From NCBI RefSeq assembly GCF_037975245.1, contig NC_092565.1, positions 13,795,499 through 13,859,498 on the forward strand: 64,000 nt of DNA. The letters run 5' to 3'. The stretch comes from Apostichopus japonicus. Taxonomy: Eukaryota > Echinodermata > Holothuroidea > Aspidochirotida > Stichopodidae. The translations under genes and the position numbers were made by a program. How positions within the stretch are numbered: the stretch's first letter is position 1; the number at the start of each line of letters is the position of its first letter. Of this stretch, positions 10,319 to 20,775 are shown piece by piece. The notes beneath the pieces were generated by a model, which worked only from the letters and a program-made list of their open reading frames with translations, ran no database searches and was not told where the DNA came from.

Positions 10319-11615
10319 TTCAAATATTTTCTATTGGATATTTGAATCATATTCAAACTTGGGCTGCTAACCTCATCTGGTGTGTTTGTACTGATGATAC
10401 TGGCTGCAAGTTCCTGAAATATAGAATAATTAAATTTATGGATTACATGCAACAGCTACTGTATATTCAACAACCTATCACAGCACAGGTCAGCAATTAT
10501 TTGTGTTAGTACACTGTGGATATGTTCATATGTATATTGATTCCTTTTGTTAAAAAATTCTTTCTTGCAATAAAAAATTTAAACGCTACGAGACATTTAT
10601 TGGATATTGAATACAAATTTGCATTTTTTTCTTTGTTAATTAAGGAATATGTTAATACATAGAGGTCATACCAAATTCAAGATCAGATGAAATTTAAGTC
10701 GGTCAATATCAGTGCCTATTCTGGAAATTTATGCCTCTATGAGGATTTCTGTGATGATAGAATCAATGTTGATGAAAGAATAAATGTGACTTCATGCAGT
10801 GTGTATAAAATTAATACTCCAACCACACATGCAAAGTGCAATGTGGTTCCCAGCTACACCACTCTTTGGGGAAATGGTAATTTGATGGCTGTTCTTGCTG
10901 CAAACTCAGTCTAGACAGTGTGTTAGATTATCAACTCAACCAACTTTGGCCAAGTTCCTGATATTGTCAGCTGCAAGCCAGGAATCTCATTGGGTTGCTG
11001 CCACCACCATGAAGATTTAAGCAGTATATCATTTCTCCTATAACAACAACATTGGAATGGTAAAGCAACATTACCGTAATGATGCTATATCGCAATTCCC
11101 TTTTGAATTAAGTAATATTTTAAGGGACATTTTCTTAATATTTAGTTTGTTCAATATATGAAAAATCAACCAATGTAAAATGCATTATGGTTTCCATGAT
11201 GTAACATGAGTAATTTGTGTATGCGTTTGTTTGTGTGTGGGGGGAGGGAAGGGGGTTTGCACACACTTAATAGTAATTAAGGCTCTACAAATATTAGAGA
11301 AAGCTGGAAATGATGATTGAGATGCAACAAACATGGGCGAAAGTGGAAAATATCTGCCAAGAAAACGAGACGGACCATTCCTGCAGGCTATGAGGTATCA
11401 TTATGTTAAGTATCAACTCAAATGGAATAAAATTCTTCCGATTCTGTGTTTATAAGGAAATTTCAGCTGAACCTTATTTTGTCACACATCTCATCAATAT
11501 GCAGCAAAATAATAACACTGAAAACATTGCATTGTGTAACCAACCTCCTCAGCACAATAAAATTTAGTCATACCACATATGGTTGGTGAGCAATTGCAGA
11601 TCAGGTTTTAATTTT
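10319..11615. other. AT-rich DNA, nothing recognised
   Basis: Short frames at 10264-10509 and 10687-10914 carry no motif. A G-rich run with a TG-rich flank lies near 11225-11260. I see no gene or mobile-element termini. Confidence 0.45.
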
Positions 11616-12041
11616 AAGCCCTGCCCACTCATTTCGTTGCACGATATCTGCACCAAAAGCAATAACGACCCTCCTTAGCTCGTCATTGCTGCATGGATCA
11701 CCTCAAACCATTCTTCAGATTGGAGCTAACAGTTATCAATGTTAAGCCCTGCCCACTCATTTTGTTGCACAATATCTGCACCAAAAGCAATAACGACCCT
11801 CCTTAGCTCATCATTGCTGCAAGGATCACCTCAAACCAACCTACCATTCTTCAGATTGGAGCTAACAAGAGAACGTCAGCAAAAATCTATTTTGGTCCCG
11901 CCCGTTACAAACATTCAATCAGCAGAATAAACCAGAGATTACAAATGTTGTAATGGTCAAGCAACATGTTGATACTAGTTTCATGTTAACCCCGCCCACT
12001 CATTACCATGCATGATATCTACACCAAAGAAAGTAGTTACT
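11616..12041 (+). repeat. imperfect short tandem duplication, period 128 bp, with a third partial copy
   Basis: A block beginning AAGCCCTGCCCACTCATTT at 11616 recurs at 11744 and shares the ATATCTGCACCAAAAGCAAT and CCTCCTTAGCTC segments. The second copy has an extra 8 bases before the CATTCTTCAGATTGGAGC segment. A third, shorter and more divergent copy starts near 11984 (CCCCGCCCACTCATT, GATATCTACACCAAAG). The family is not recognised. Confidence 0.75.
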
Positions 12042-12435
12042 ACATGTGGTTTTACCAAGTTGATCTGGCAAGAAGCTAATTAGAAGTTGAACATTTAATT
12101 GCTGAGTTTCAAACTGACATCACATAAAATTCTCCTCTCGAAACTAAGCAAATAAAATCAAATATTTGAAAACATTTGTCTGGAAACTGGAGTTTTCTAA
12201 TTAACTTATTCTTCTCTCTTTTATTGTTGGCAATTATGTTTCATTTTTTAAAGCCATTGAGTCAAATTGATTTATTGTGTGAAGACAGCTACAGCCCTTA
12301 CCCTCACATAAGCCAGCACAGAACTCATCAAGTTACTGATTATTGTTAAGAAAATTATGGAGGAATCATGCCAATCAACCCCCTCTCCCGACCCCCCCCC
12401 CCCTCCCAAATAAAAAGACTGTAAAGGAATCTTAC
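12042..12435. other. spacer with a C homopolymer
   Basis: This is AT-rich sequence with a run of 12 C at about 12392-12403 inside a pyrimidine-rich stretch. It may hold the 3' part or last intron of the integrase-like gene to the right, but I see no further exon. Confidence 0.4.
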
Positions 12436-12622
12436 TTGTGTGAAATTCTTTAAGTAAAATTGATTGAATTTCTTCTTCAAAGGAAGGCTGTGTGTACAGC
12501 CCTTTCTCATTCACAGCCTTGACTCCATACAGCCCAAGCCAAAAGTTTTCAAGCTTCCCTCCTCTTCGGGCATCCTTTCTAGCATTCCGGACGAGAACAC
12601 TTATAGAACCAACTTTGAAGCT
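12436..12622 (-). pseudogene. integrase-like gene, fourth exon (GKLE..W.G.Y block)
   Basis: The acceptor TTTTGTTTTATTCAG ends at 12623. The exon is fully open and encodes SFKVGSISVLVRNARKDAR, then GGKLENFWLGLYGVKAVNEK and GLYTQPSF. This is the SH3-like region that follows gypsy-type integrase cores. A donor-like GTAAGA follows at 12435, so at least one more exon may have existed. Confidence 0.65.
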
Positions 12623-12736
12623 CTGAATAAAACAAAATCCAGCATATATACGTAAACATCATAATACAATGTATATGTTGCCATTCATTTAACTACAGTG
12701 CAGTTTTCAATGCACAACATAGCATTATGTAATTAC

Positions 12737-12934
12737 CTGTTTTGATTGCTGCCTTTAATCAAAATCCTTTTTTTGCCGTTTTTGGGCTTTGCCAATATTA
12801 TCTTTTACAAAACCTTTGATTATGTCCTGCGACTGTGACATGAGTTGAAAAACCCTCTCCTGCTGTGCATCACTGCAGCAGGAGATTCTGGTTGGACAAT
12901 GGAGTCTTCAATGTCGACTGGTAACAATGGCTCT
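12737..12934 (-). pseudogene. integrase-like gene, third exon
   Basis: The acceptor ATATATATCCAG ends at 12935, and its first base completes the Arg codon of the previous exon. The exon encodes EPLLPVDIEDS, the segment that follows FGR in this family. After a frameshift near 12860 it gives QERVFQLM and NIGKAQKRQKKDFD, with one stop near the end. The donor is CAG/GTAATT at 12736. Confidence 0.65.
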
Positions 12935-13460
12935 CTGGATATATATCAATTATTCACAACACTTTGTTGACTGAAGAATAAATAATTTTTTATATATTTT
13001 ATTTTCACTATTAAGACCCTGGAACCATAAATCTGAGTCACATCACATACTCAAACCAGCAGAAATATAAAACAAAAGTATATTCTGTGCTGTTATAGGT
13101 CCAAATTGCATACCAGCCCAAAATATGATATATAACTGAAAAACAAAACCAATATCAGTGGCATTAATTGCATGTATCTAAATTAATTGGCATGCTTTTA
13201 TAGTTTAATGAATGTTCATCTTTTGTACTTGCTGTACTTACTTAGGTTTGTAACTTAAATAGGGTTATTGGTGGTCCTCTATTTAGCAGTAATTTTTCCC
13301 AGGACCTGGGATGTGTCAAATGAGATTTTATCCTACAGAGGATCAGTGTAGCTATGCAGGATATTTCCAAACTCTCTTGTCCCTGATTGCTTTTCTCTGT
13401 ATATGACCTTTACAAATGTAAACCTCTATTCAGCAATGGTAGGTTTGAATTATTACAAAC

Positions 13461-13758
13461 CTTCCAAACATCACAACGAAAGGAGAAAGACATGTAGAAC
13501 CATGTTTTGCTGTACGGTACCCCATGAGAATGGAAGACAGTGTTTCATCCCAGTCATCTTGGTTTTGATTGACAACTTTGATGAGTGACATTTGCATTTT
13601 GCAAAGTTTGGTTGAATCTTTCATCCAGCCCATTGGTCTGTGGGTGGTAGCTGAAGGATACTCTGTGGCCCACCCCTGTCATGTCAAACAGGGACTTGTT
13701 CAGAGCATTAACAAATTCTCCTCTCTGGTCTGAGATGACAATTTTCATGCACCCAAAT
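13461..13758 (-). pseudogene. integrase-like gene, second core exon
   Basis: The acceptor is TTTCATTTATTTAG ending at 13759; the split Arg codon AG/A is completed by base 13758. The exon encodes the ISDQ segment, YHPQTNGLDERFNQTL and, after a frameshift near 13590, VVNQNQDDWDETLSSILMGY and a closing FGR. The Arg of FGR is again split across the donor GTTTGT at 13460. The frameshift and the change of the usual QGREF to QRGEF show decay. Confidence 0.75.
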
Positions 13759-14102
13759 CTAAATAAATGAAAAATTAAACAAGTTGTTAAAGAACTGGTT
13801 ATGAGTAATGCAGTAAACTATTGGCATCTTCAGAGTGGCCGTGTGGTTTAATCAGGAGATTCTTTTAGCACTTCTTTCAAAACAAGTATGTTAAGCACTG
13901 ACATAACACCTGGTCTTGGATGCACTGACCGTTATCCCACTAACATTTTATTAACATTAACTTATAAAACAACTTCAAGAAATTCCTGTAACCATTTGGC
14001 CGCTTTCTGGGTCACAGGTAAAACTGAGAACAAATGCAGGTCTGCATAACTAACTTCAAAAATATGTTATGTAAAGTAAAAACAAAGTAGATGGATATAT
14101 AC

Positions 14103-14250
14103 CTGGCCATGGTTTCAAACAGAAAGTTTGCAACGGTTTATACTGTTTTGTCTCTTACAGCAACACCCTCTGGCCATTTTGAAAAATAGTCACATAGGGT
14201 TATGATATACTGCTATTAAGGATTTCCAATCATGCTGATATCTACTTATT
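14103..14250 (-). pseudogene. integrase-like gene, first core exon
   Basis: It encodes the start of the integrase core: YIITLCDYFSKWPEGVAV, which holds the first catalytic Asp, and then VANFLFETMA. It ends with AG before a donor GTATAT at 14102. Stops (TAA TAG) precede the core and another TAA lies inside it. The left limit of the exon is uncertain. Confidence 0.65.
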
Positions 14251-14469
14251 GAAAGTTAACAAAAGATTACTCGATGACTGAATGTGCTAAAAGCAGGTAT
14301 TCTTACACTGCTAATAAGGTGCGTACAATCAACAATTCTTGTACAGAACAGAATGCTGTATCAAAGTTTGCAAATACTTTTGATACTGGACAGTGAAGCT
14401 TTTTTAATTTCAATGATTTAAATTGCATGATTTTGGCTTTTCTTGATTTAAAAGTATTACTGCTCACAC

Positions 14470-14642
14470 TTTTCAGCACAAAGCTCGGTGGCTGTTTATT
14501 GCTCCCGTTAGTCTAAACTCTTTGATCTTTTCCGTATCGATCTTCTTAGATTTTATGTTGAATTTTCAGGGCACAGTCCTGACGAACGATATTTTCCAAT
14601 GATACTGTACTCTTCATCGGTATCCAGCTCAGGACAAGTCAT
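14470..14642 (-). pseudogene. candidate N-terminal exon of the integrase-like gene
   Basis: An ATG at 14642-14640 opens a frame with TDEEYSIIGKYRSSGLCPEN. After a stop it continues in the same frame with an arginine-rich NLRRSIRKRSKS. In integrase-derived genes of this type the N terminus commonly has a DEEY..I..Y segment followed by a basic R/K cluster, which is the reason for the assignment. The zinc-binding HHCC region expected before the core is not seen between here and 14250. Confidence 0.35.
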
Positions 14643-15984
14643 CTTGTAATATCAGATCGGGCTAAGTAAGTTAACGGTCTCAACTCCTAATGCTTAACCG
14701 AAGGCCAGAACAGTGCGTGCAAATATGCAACTACTAAGAATTTTGTTTGCCTGCGCGTTACACATTGAAATGTATTGCTTAGTATAATAACAAGCGTGGC
14801 TTGTGTGTAATAAAATTTATGTCTTGTTGATCACTTTTCTTTGTTTCGAACTTGGAACCTATTAAGAGTTTATATATCTTTTTTAGTAAGGTTATGAATT
14901 AATAACATGTTTGTCTACTCATTATTATTGCCTTTAAATGAACAACATATGTTTGATTAATGGTGGAGTGGCACCACCATTAAGAAAAGAACAACTTTTA
15001 GAAAATTTATAGATTGTCACACTTTTCTACCATCTTGAATATAATTTCCAGAATAGTTTTAAGGTCTGGTCAATTCTAATTCATGAATTGCAGATATTAA
15101 TTATATTTCTTTCAATTAGAATAGAAGTTCTGTACAGGTACTGTAATTTGAAAATTTGCTACCTTTGGCAACCGTGAAACGTGAACAGACCCAATTTCGA
15201 GGACGCTGATGTCAAACTCAAAGGTATAACAAACTTTCGTAAAATTTTGAAGACTTGCAGTGAGAGTTGTACAGTAAACCGCGAGAGTTGGCAGGCCTGC
15301 AAAACCCTAGCAATATAGTCTTCGACTTAAACGATTTCTGCTGATGTACTGAGTCTAGTCTAAGTCTTAACCCTATCGTTTTAAACTTCAGCCAGTGGCA
15401 GTAGGCCAAATTGTATAGGCCTAATGGAGTTTTTGGCTGAAACTGTAACTGTGTAAGGCCTAGCTAATTTAAAACTAGCCTTATGGCTGATAAGTCTGTT
15501 AACAAATCTTCAATCAAAGCATTGTTGCATAGCATGCTAGGTGCTTACCCTAGGAGTATCTTAGGCTAAGCCATTACCATCTTCCATATACTTATTGCAA
15601 TACCAACTGACTCGACCTGTTGTTGGCCAAAAAAGGGGATATTGAATATATCTACCCCATTTGGTAATGCTAGGCAGACTTAATGCTCTTCTGCACAAAT
15701 TCATGATTAAACACACACAGTATTATTTCAGTGGTCAAGCCAAACATGTCTTCAAGCACAGGAAAGTAGTGCTGGCCATTAGATTTAGAGCACTTATGTT
15801 TACAACCATACATGTTGACTGGTGAATTAATTAGGTGTGCTCAAGGATGAATCCTAGTGGCAGTATTTGGGGTAGTTTATCAAGTAACAAATTCTTAATG
15901 CTCAAGTGAATTTGAGAAGGACTGTTTATCTATAGACAGTCTCGGCCTTCATGCATAGCATTAGACCTAGTAATATGTATGGCC
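14643..15984. other. gene-poor DNA, nothing recognised
   Basis: I see no convincing frame or repeat. TAGGCCTA is present at 15416, and several TAGGC/GCCTA half sites lie nearby. The upstream region of the integrase-like gene would be at the left end, but I see no promoter motif that I can defend. Confidence 0.4.
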
Positions 15985-16269
15985 GTGGCTATTCTTACGA
16001 CTAGTCGTAACAATTATTGATAAACTATTCTTACGACAAAGGCCAATTCAAGCGCAGTAAAGTAAATAAAGCAACTGCGCATGTAGTAGGGGTACATGCC
16101 CTAACTCTAAACATAACCCTAAACCTCAATCCTAACCCTTACTCTAACCCTAACCTGAAATTATTGTTACTCCTCGTCGTAAAAATAGTACTTCTGGTCG
16201 TGAAAATAGCAACTGCGCATGCATGCGTAGTCGGAAATTATTCTTACGACTAGTCGTAAGAATAGCCAC
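15985..16269. mobile_element. small MITE with palindromic ends
   Basis: The 285-bp segment begins GTGGCTATTC and ends GAATAGCCAC. Each end also carries the palindrome TTACGACTAGTCGTAA, so every terminus can itself fold. The inverted ends match for about 30 bp with one substitution. There is no coding capacity. Target-site duplications are not clear, so the superfamily is unassigned. The interior carries telomere-like repeats. Confidence 0.65.
16099..16156 (+). repeat. degenerate telomere-like CCCTAA repeats
   Basis: About 58 bp of CTAACCCTAAAC-type units with many substitutions (CTCTAAACATAACCCTAAAC and similar) lie inside the MITE. The strand and unit match the animal telomere repeat TTAGGG on the complementary strand. 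It is interstitial, not a chromosome end. Confidence 0.65.
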
Positions 16270-16308
16270 TTTGAATATGTATTGCTATGCCCATAGTAGC
16301 ATGGTGAC

Positions 16309-16782
16309 TTCGAAGTTCGGACACTTAAGACTTAAAACACCCCAAAACTAAATCTTCTGGTATAAATCACCAGAAAATATACTTCATATGGTGGGAGAAT
16401 TGTGTTATAGTACGATACACGGCCAAACTTTCTTTCCTGTAAACTGTTTTCACGTTGTTTTCCAAGAAGATTCTTCGTGATTGTGGAACTGGTATTTCTT
16501 TGCTAGAGTATTGCGAAGTTCGGACACGCAACCCACAGTGTGGCGCTGGTGACAAATTTGGTGGCGCAGTTGCTCTTTCAGTAATTATAACAGACTTCAT
16601 AGATCTTCGTCATTTTATTGACAAATATGTAAGTAATTTCTTGCAAACGGGTCATTTTGGAGAGAAAATAACTGTAGCTTCGTACTTTTTGGTGAAATTT
16701 GGCTTCCTGTAGGTTTTCATGGTGAAATCGTGTAGTTCCAAGGGTGTCCGAAACTTCGCAGTATGCCGAACTTCGCAATACT
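16309..16782. repeat. inverted-repeat cluster of a GCGAAGTTCGGACAC motif
   Basis: TTCGAAGTTCGGACAC at 16309-16324 and AGTATTGCGAAGTTCGG followed by ACAC at 16507-16527 are on the plus strand. Minus-strand copies lie at 16744-16764 (one base extra) and 16766-16782. The 17-bp AGTATTGCGAAGTTCGG and its exact complement bound a 276-bp segment (16507-16782), as in a short terminal-inverted-repeat element. No protein is supported between them. Confidence 0.6.
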
Positions 16783-18321
16783 GACTATACTACTAGTAGT
16801 AGGCTACTTCTTATGGCCATATTCAACTTCAATTCGTATGATTGAGATACACAGCTAATTGTCTGCATATAGGTCCATTAGGCCTAACTCAGCCCAGCTA
16901 CAGTCAGACTTTAGAATCTTGGTTACATTGGTTGCACTGGTATAACTAATGTAGGTCTAGGCTAGGCTTGTTATAACTCAGTCGTATAACTCAGTCGTAG
17001 GCCTAGACATAGGAAGCCATAGGCCTATGCTTGTTTGCTTTGATCTCAAATAAGTAGTAAGCCAAGCCTAAAATGGAACTAAACAGGAAATCCTGGACTT
17101 TATGACCAAAACATGCTGATCTACTCTTACTGCCGTAATACTAGTTGTTGAAGCCTAGCCTAGTACCGATTAGTAGTAGTGCCTATGGCCCTATGCCTAT
17201 CCCCACCTCAAACAGCTCGGTAGGCCTCTAGACCGTCATGCAGTTGAAATTTTGTCTCCCAAATCTTTCGTCTTTGTAGAAACGAACTCCATCTCCATTT
17301 CGGTGGCTACATCAGGCCGCACAGCAAGGCAAGATGTTTTCTTTAAAACAATACAAAACCATTGTTAGCCTACGCACGTTTTATACAAAATATCTGTTTA
17401 TAAAATTGTATGGCAGTGTCGTCTGCACATTTCAAAAAAGTTTTTTGATTTAGGGTGGCATACTCCTATTAGAGTCGATATCGATCCGCCCGATTGTCAT
17501 TCTATCTCCGGAAATGTTCCAAAAAGCATCAGGAGAACATCTTTTTTTGACCCGTTATCAATCTTGATTTTTTTTTTGTGGCTTGCATGTCAGTTGAAGA
17601 GCATGAATGACTAGAATGTCTTTACATATGTTATGTTTCTTGCTTGTAATCTTAATTGTTTATTTTAAAAACGTATGAAAACAGAAATTAAGTAATAAGA
17701 TCCTTCAAGAAGCTTATAAGTGCATGGATGGGAGCTACGGGGCTGGGGAGTTTTGTAGTTGAGCCAAAATTGGTTCAATTTAAAGGCATTGGAGAGTCGC
17801 CCAAAACCACGTTCGGCGATCTGAAAAAGTTAACTTTCCGTGGCTTGCAAGTGACGATTTGTTCGTGTCGCTACAAAGTGCAGACAGTACAGTACGGTAA
17901 TGAAACGTGATACCTTGTTATATTTTAGCTGGACCTAAGATGTCCATCGTCGTATTGGCTGTACACTGTGTTGTAGGTATTGACCGCAGCTCTATGCACT
18001 GACTGTACACTAGTGTCTAATTACCGATGGTAGCAAGCTGTGTGTGTGTATTTTCTGGGATCGATGGTGGTGTCCAACACTTTTGTTACACCTCATTCGA
18101 AACTAGGTCAGATTACCGGCATAATACGTTTCTTTTTGCGCGAGTCTTCGCACCCTATAAGTCCCCTTTATGCCAAGAGAGGAGATGCTTATCCAACCAA
18201 TTTAACATAACCCTCTCTTACGCAAAACACTTTTTAACAGTATTTTTATTGATGAGGATATTAGATAGACAGAGATTTATTTCATCCATAAGATATGGAC
18301 ATTTTTCCTCTCTCACTAATG

Positions 18322-18324
<3 letters not shown>
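16783..18324. other. gene-poor DNA rich in TAGGCCTA-like motifs
   Basis: Exact TAGGCCTA occurs at 16879, 16998 and 17020, with many one-base variants between 16870 and 17230. A TTAAAGGCATTGGAG stretch at 17780 resembles a TTAA-type transposon end, but I found no inverted partner. No gene is supported. Confidence 0.4.
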
Positions 18325-18387
<63 letters not shown>

Positions 18388-18405
18388 TTCATTCATTCAT
18401 TTATT
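18325..18405. repeat. (AT)30 followed by (ATTC)n microsatellite
   Basis: An uninterrupted AT dinucleotide run of about 60 bp (18325-18384) passes into four ATTC units and a T-rich stretch. On the minus strand this is exactly the downstream tail of LINE copy B (AATAAATGAATGAATGAAT and then AT repeats), so the microsatellite probably grew from the LINE tail. Confidence 0.85.
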
Positions 18406-18444
18406 TGTTGTTTTTTTTCACATAAATATTACAATGTGAATGGA

Positions 18445-18487
18445 AGTCTTCTGAAAAGCCTATGCTGGCTTAACAAAACAGAAGACT
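18445..18487 (-). other. 3' UTR hairpin of LINE copy B
   Basis: The outer stem AGTCTTCTG / CAGAAGACT (9 bp) contains an inner stem AAGCC / GGCTT. Relative to copy A the fifth stem pair changed from C-G to T-A and the ninth from A-T to G-C, both with the partner base changed as well. Confidence 0.75.
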
Positions 18488-18591
18488 CCCATGAAGAAAA
18501 GATAGAAAATAGTGAAAATAATGTTAATAACAATACGTATACGCTTCAATATGTGAATATACAGCTAAGCGACTATGCAGCTAAATCATAA

Positions 18592-20759
18592 TTAATAAGA
18601 CATGATAATTTCTTTAGTAAGACATTTACTAAATGTGGAGTTTGTTTTCTTAGTTTTTAAAGTTATTGACAGTGAATTCCAAATTTTGGTTGCACGGTTT
18701 CTGAGGCTTAACATACCAGTGCGTGTTTATATGATTTATAATGTGCGTTGCTAGCCGTTCTGGTATTATGATTATGGAAATCTGTGTTGCTATTTATAAC
18801 ATTTCGAAAACTGATTGGCAATGATCCATTCCAAGCCTTGTATGTAAATTTTGCAATATTAACTTTTATAATGTCATCTAATTTCAATAAATTGAGTTTC
18901 TTAAAGATGGGGCTTGTATGTTCACGGGTTGCTACGTGAGATATATGACGTATTGCACTCTTTTGAAGTATTTTAAGGTGACTTAAATGAGAAACACTTG
19001 TACCAGACCAGATAATCAAACAGTAATACAGATGTCAGTGGTGCTATTAAAGTTTGATAAAGCATTCTGAGTATATTCTGGGGGAGGAAATGTTTTAGCT
19101 TTGCTAAAATTCCTGCACCGCTTGCAACGCTGTTGCAAACTTTTGTAATATGGTCACTCCATGGAAGTTTACTATCAATATTAACCTCTAGAAATTTAGT
19201 AGTTGATACTTGTTTCATTACTTTACCATTATTATGTCATTATTCCAGTTAAGCGTTCTTCTTCCATTAAATACTATATAGTTAGTTTTGTCTGCATTAA
19301 GTGATAACTTATTAGCAGCAAACCAGTTAGTAAATTTAGTTAATTCAGTAGAGACAGTATCATGTATTCTATGTACGTTTTCGAACTCGAAGAAAATATT
19401 GGTATCATCAGCAAACAAAATAGTCTTGGCAATTTTTGACACCTGGCAAATGTCATTGACATATATTATGAACAACAGTGGTCCTAATATTGAGCCCTGT
19501 GGAACACCACAACGGGTTACAGCGTGTTCGGATTTAGAGTTTTTATATGAAGTATACTGATGTCTATTGGATAAATAGCTGCTCAACCGGTCAAGGGTTG
19601 TTCCCCTTACACCATACAAAGATAATTTACTTAGCAAAATGGTATGGTCAATAGTATCAAATGCCTTGGAGAGATCAAGGAACACTCCAATACATATTTT
19701 GGTATTATCAAGACTAGTACATATTTTTTCAATAGCATTGGCCAAAGCAAGTTCTGTAGAATGCTGTGGGCGGAAGCCATATTGATCATTGCACGGGATA
19801 TTAAACTTTGTTAGAAACTTAAAGATACGATTGTACATAAGCCTTTCAATAATTTTTGAAAAACATGATAATAAAGAAATAGGACGGTAATTTTCATATA
19901 CATCTTGGTCACCTTTTTTAAAAATTGGTATAACCTTAGCAATCTTTAGTTTATCTGGAAATGTACCAGAAGTAAAAGATAAATTACAAATATAAGTCAA
20001 TGGTTTGGCGATAAAGTGAATAACATTTCTTATTATATCTGGTTTAAAATCGTCATATCCCGCTGCTTTTTTTTTTGGTTTCAGGCTGGAAATAGCAACT
20101 ATTGACAGTTCTTCCTCACTGACAAGATTAATGAACATAGATTGACTGTTTCTGTTATTATTATGAATAATATATTCTGTTCTACCTTTATTTGTAATAT
20201 TTCTTGCAAGTGAGGGTCCAATGTTTACAAAATATTTGTTAAAGTAGCTGGCAATGTCATTCTCGTTGCTGATTTCTTGATCACCAGTTTTAAAAGCAGC
20301 AGGATATCCACCTTTTTTCGGTTGGTGTTTAGAACTTCGTTAATTGTATTCCAAGTTACACTTATATTATTTCTATTATTTTTGAATTTATCATAGAAAT
20401 ACAATCTGTTAGAAAATCTTATAATATGGTTAAGCTTATTGCGATAATGCTTATACGTAGCCTTGTTAACATCAGTAGGTGCTGTTAAATAACTTTTAAA
20501 GAGCTTGTTCTTTCTTTTGATAGATGTCAACATTCCAGTTGTAATCCATGGATGTTTCTTTTTACGTCGTTTCCTTTTTGCTTACATAACATATTGGAAA
20601 ACAATTATTATAGGTATAATTAAAGGATTCAAAGAAAGTGTCGTAAGCAGCATTAACATCAGTTTGGCTTAAAGCATCGTTCCAGTTTTTGTTTTCGATT
20701 TCATAGTTAAAACGCCTGATGTTATCTGGTTTATAATTTCGCCTGTACATGAAGTTCAT
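18592..20759 (-). pseudogene. LINE copy B ORF2 remnant: reverse transcriptase with frameshifts
   Basis: The minus-strand ORF2 is split into successive frames. 20562-20759 covers the pre-RT linker starting MNFMYRRNYKPDNIRRF. 20225-20533 covers the SIKRKNKLFKS region. 19218-20138 covers the RT core with KKKAAGYDDFKPD, YGFRPQHSTELALA, VFLDLSKAFDTIDH, CGVPQGSILGPLLF and FADD at 19404-19415. 18973-19218 and 18708-19019 cover the thumb and post-RT region ending NSNTDFHNHNTRTAS. After one more shift the C terminus MLSLRNRATKIWNSLS ends at a TAA at 18592-18594. At least four frameshifts and one A-run expansion (KPKKKAAGYDD) make it non-functional, although the catalytic aspartates survive. Confidence 0.9.
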
Positions 20760-20775
20760 TGGTCTGCTATTCTTG

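Larger units (their letters stand above)
12436..14642 (-). pseudogene. multi-exon gene with gypsy-type DD35E integrase core, decayed
   Basis: A minus-strand gene whose product would be an integrase or transposase-like nuclear protein. Three GT-AG introns (14102-13759, 344 bp, phase 2; 13460-12935, 526 bp, phase 2; 12736-12623, 114 bp, phase 0) join four exons so that motifs continue exactly across each junction. The core has the first Asp in LCDYFSKWPE, the second in ISDQ and the Glu in LDERFNQT. Exactly 35 residues separate the last two, a DD35E triad. A C-terminal GGKLENFWLG.Y block follows. The gene is broken by stops in the first core exon, a frameshift near 13590, one near 12860 and a stop near 12750. 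No LTR or RT/RNase H is visible. Close relatives I know are KRBA2/GIN-type domesticated gypsy integrases and Ginger DNA transposases, which also have introns; I cannot decide between them. Confidence 0.7.
18384..20775 (-). mobile_element. LINE copy B, same family as copy A
   Basis: A minus-strand copy truncated at its 5' end within ORF2 and ending in a TGAA-repeat tail. The protein, the hairpin and the 3' UTR order match copy A. Its truncated 5' end starts at or within a few bases of the 3' tail of copy C, so the two copies are head-to-tail. Confidence 0.9.

Noticed and set aside
16455-16712. 85-codon open frame
   Set aside because: It starts only at a TTG and overlaps the inverted-repeat cluster, with no recognisable domain.
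17780-17830. TTAAAGGCATTGGAG as a second TTAA-transposon end
   Set aside because: No inverted partner with matching sequence was found within the window.
18027-18591. Open frames with Ile-Tyr repeats
   Set aside because: They are translations of the (AT)30 microsatellite and LINE 3' UTR.
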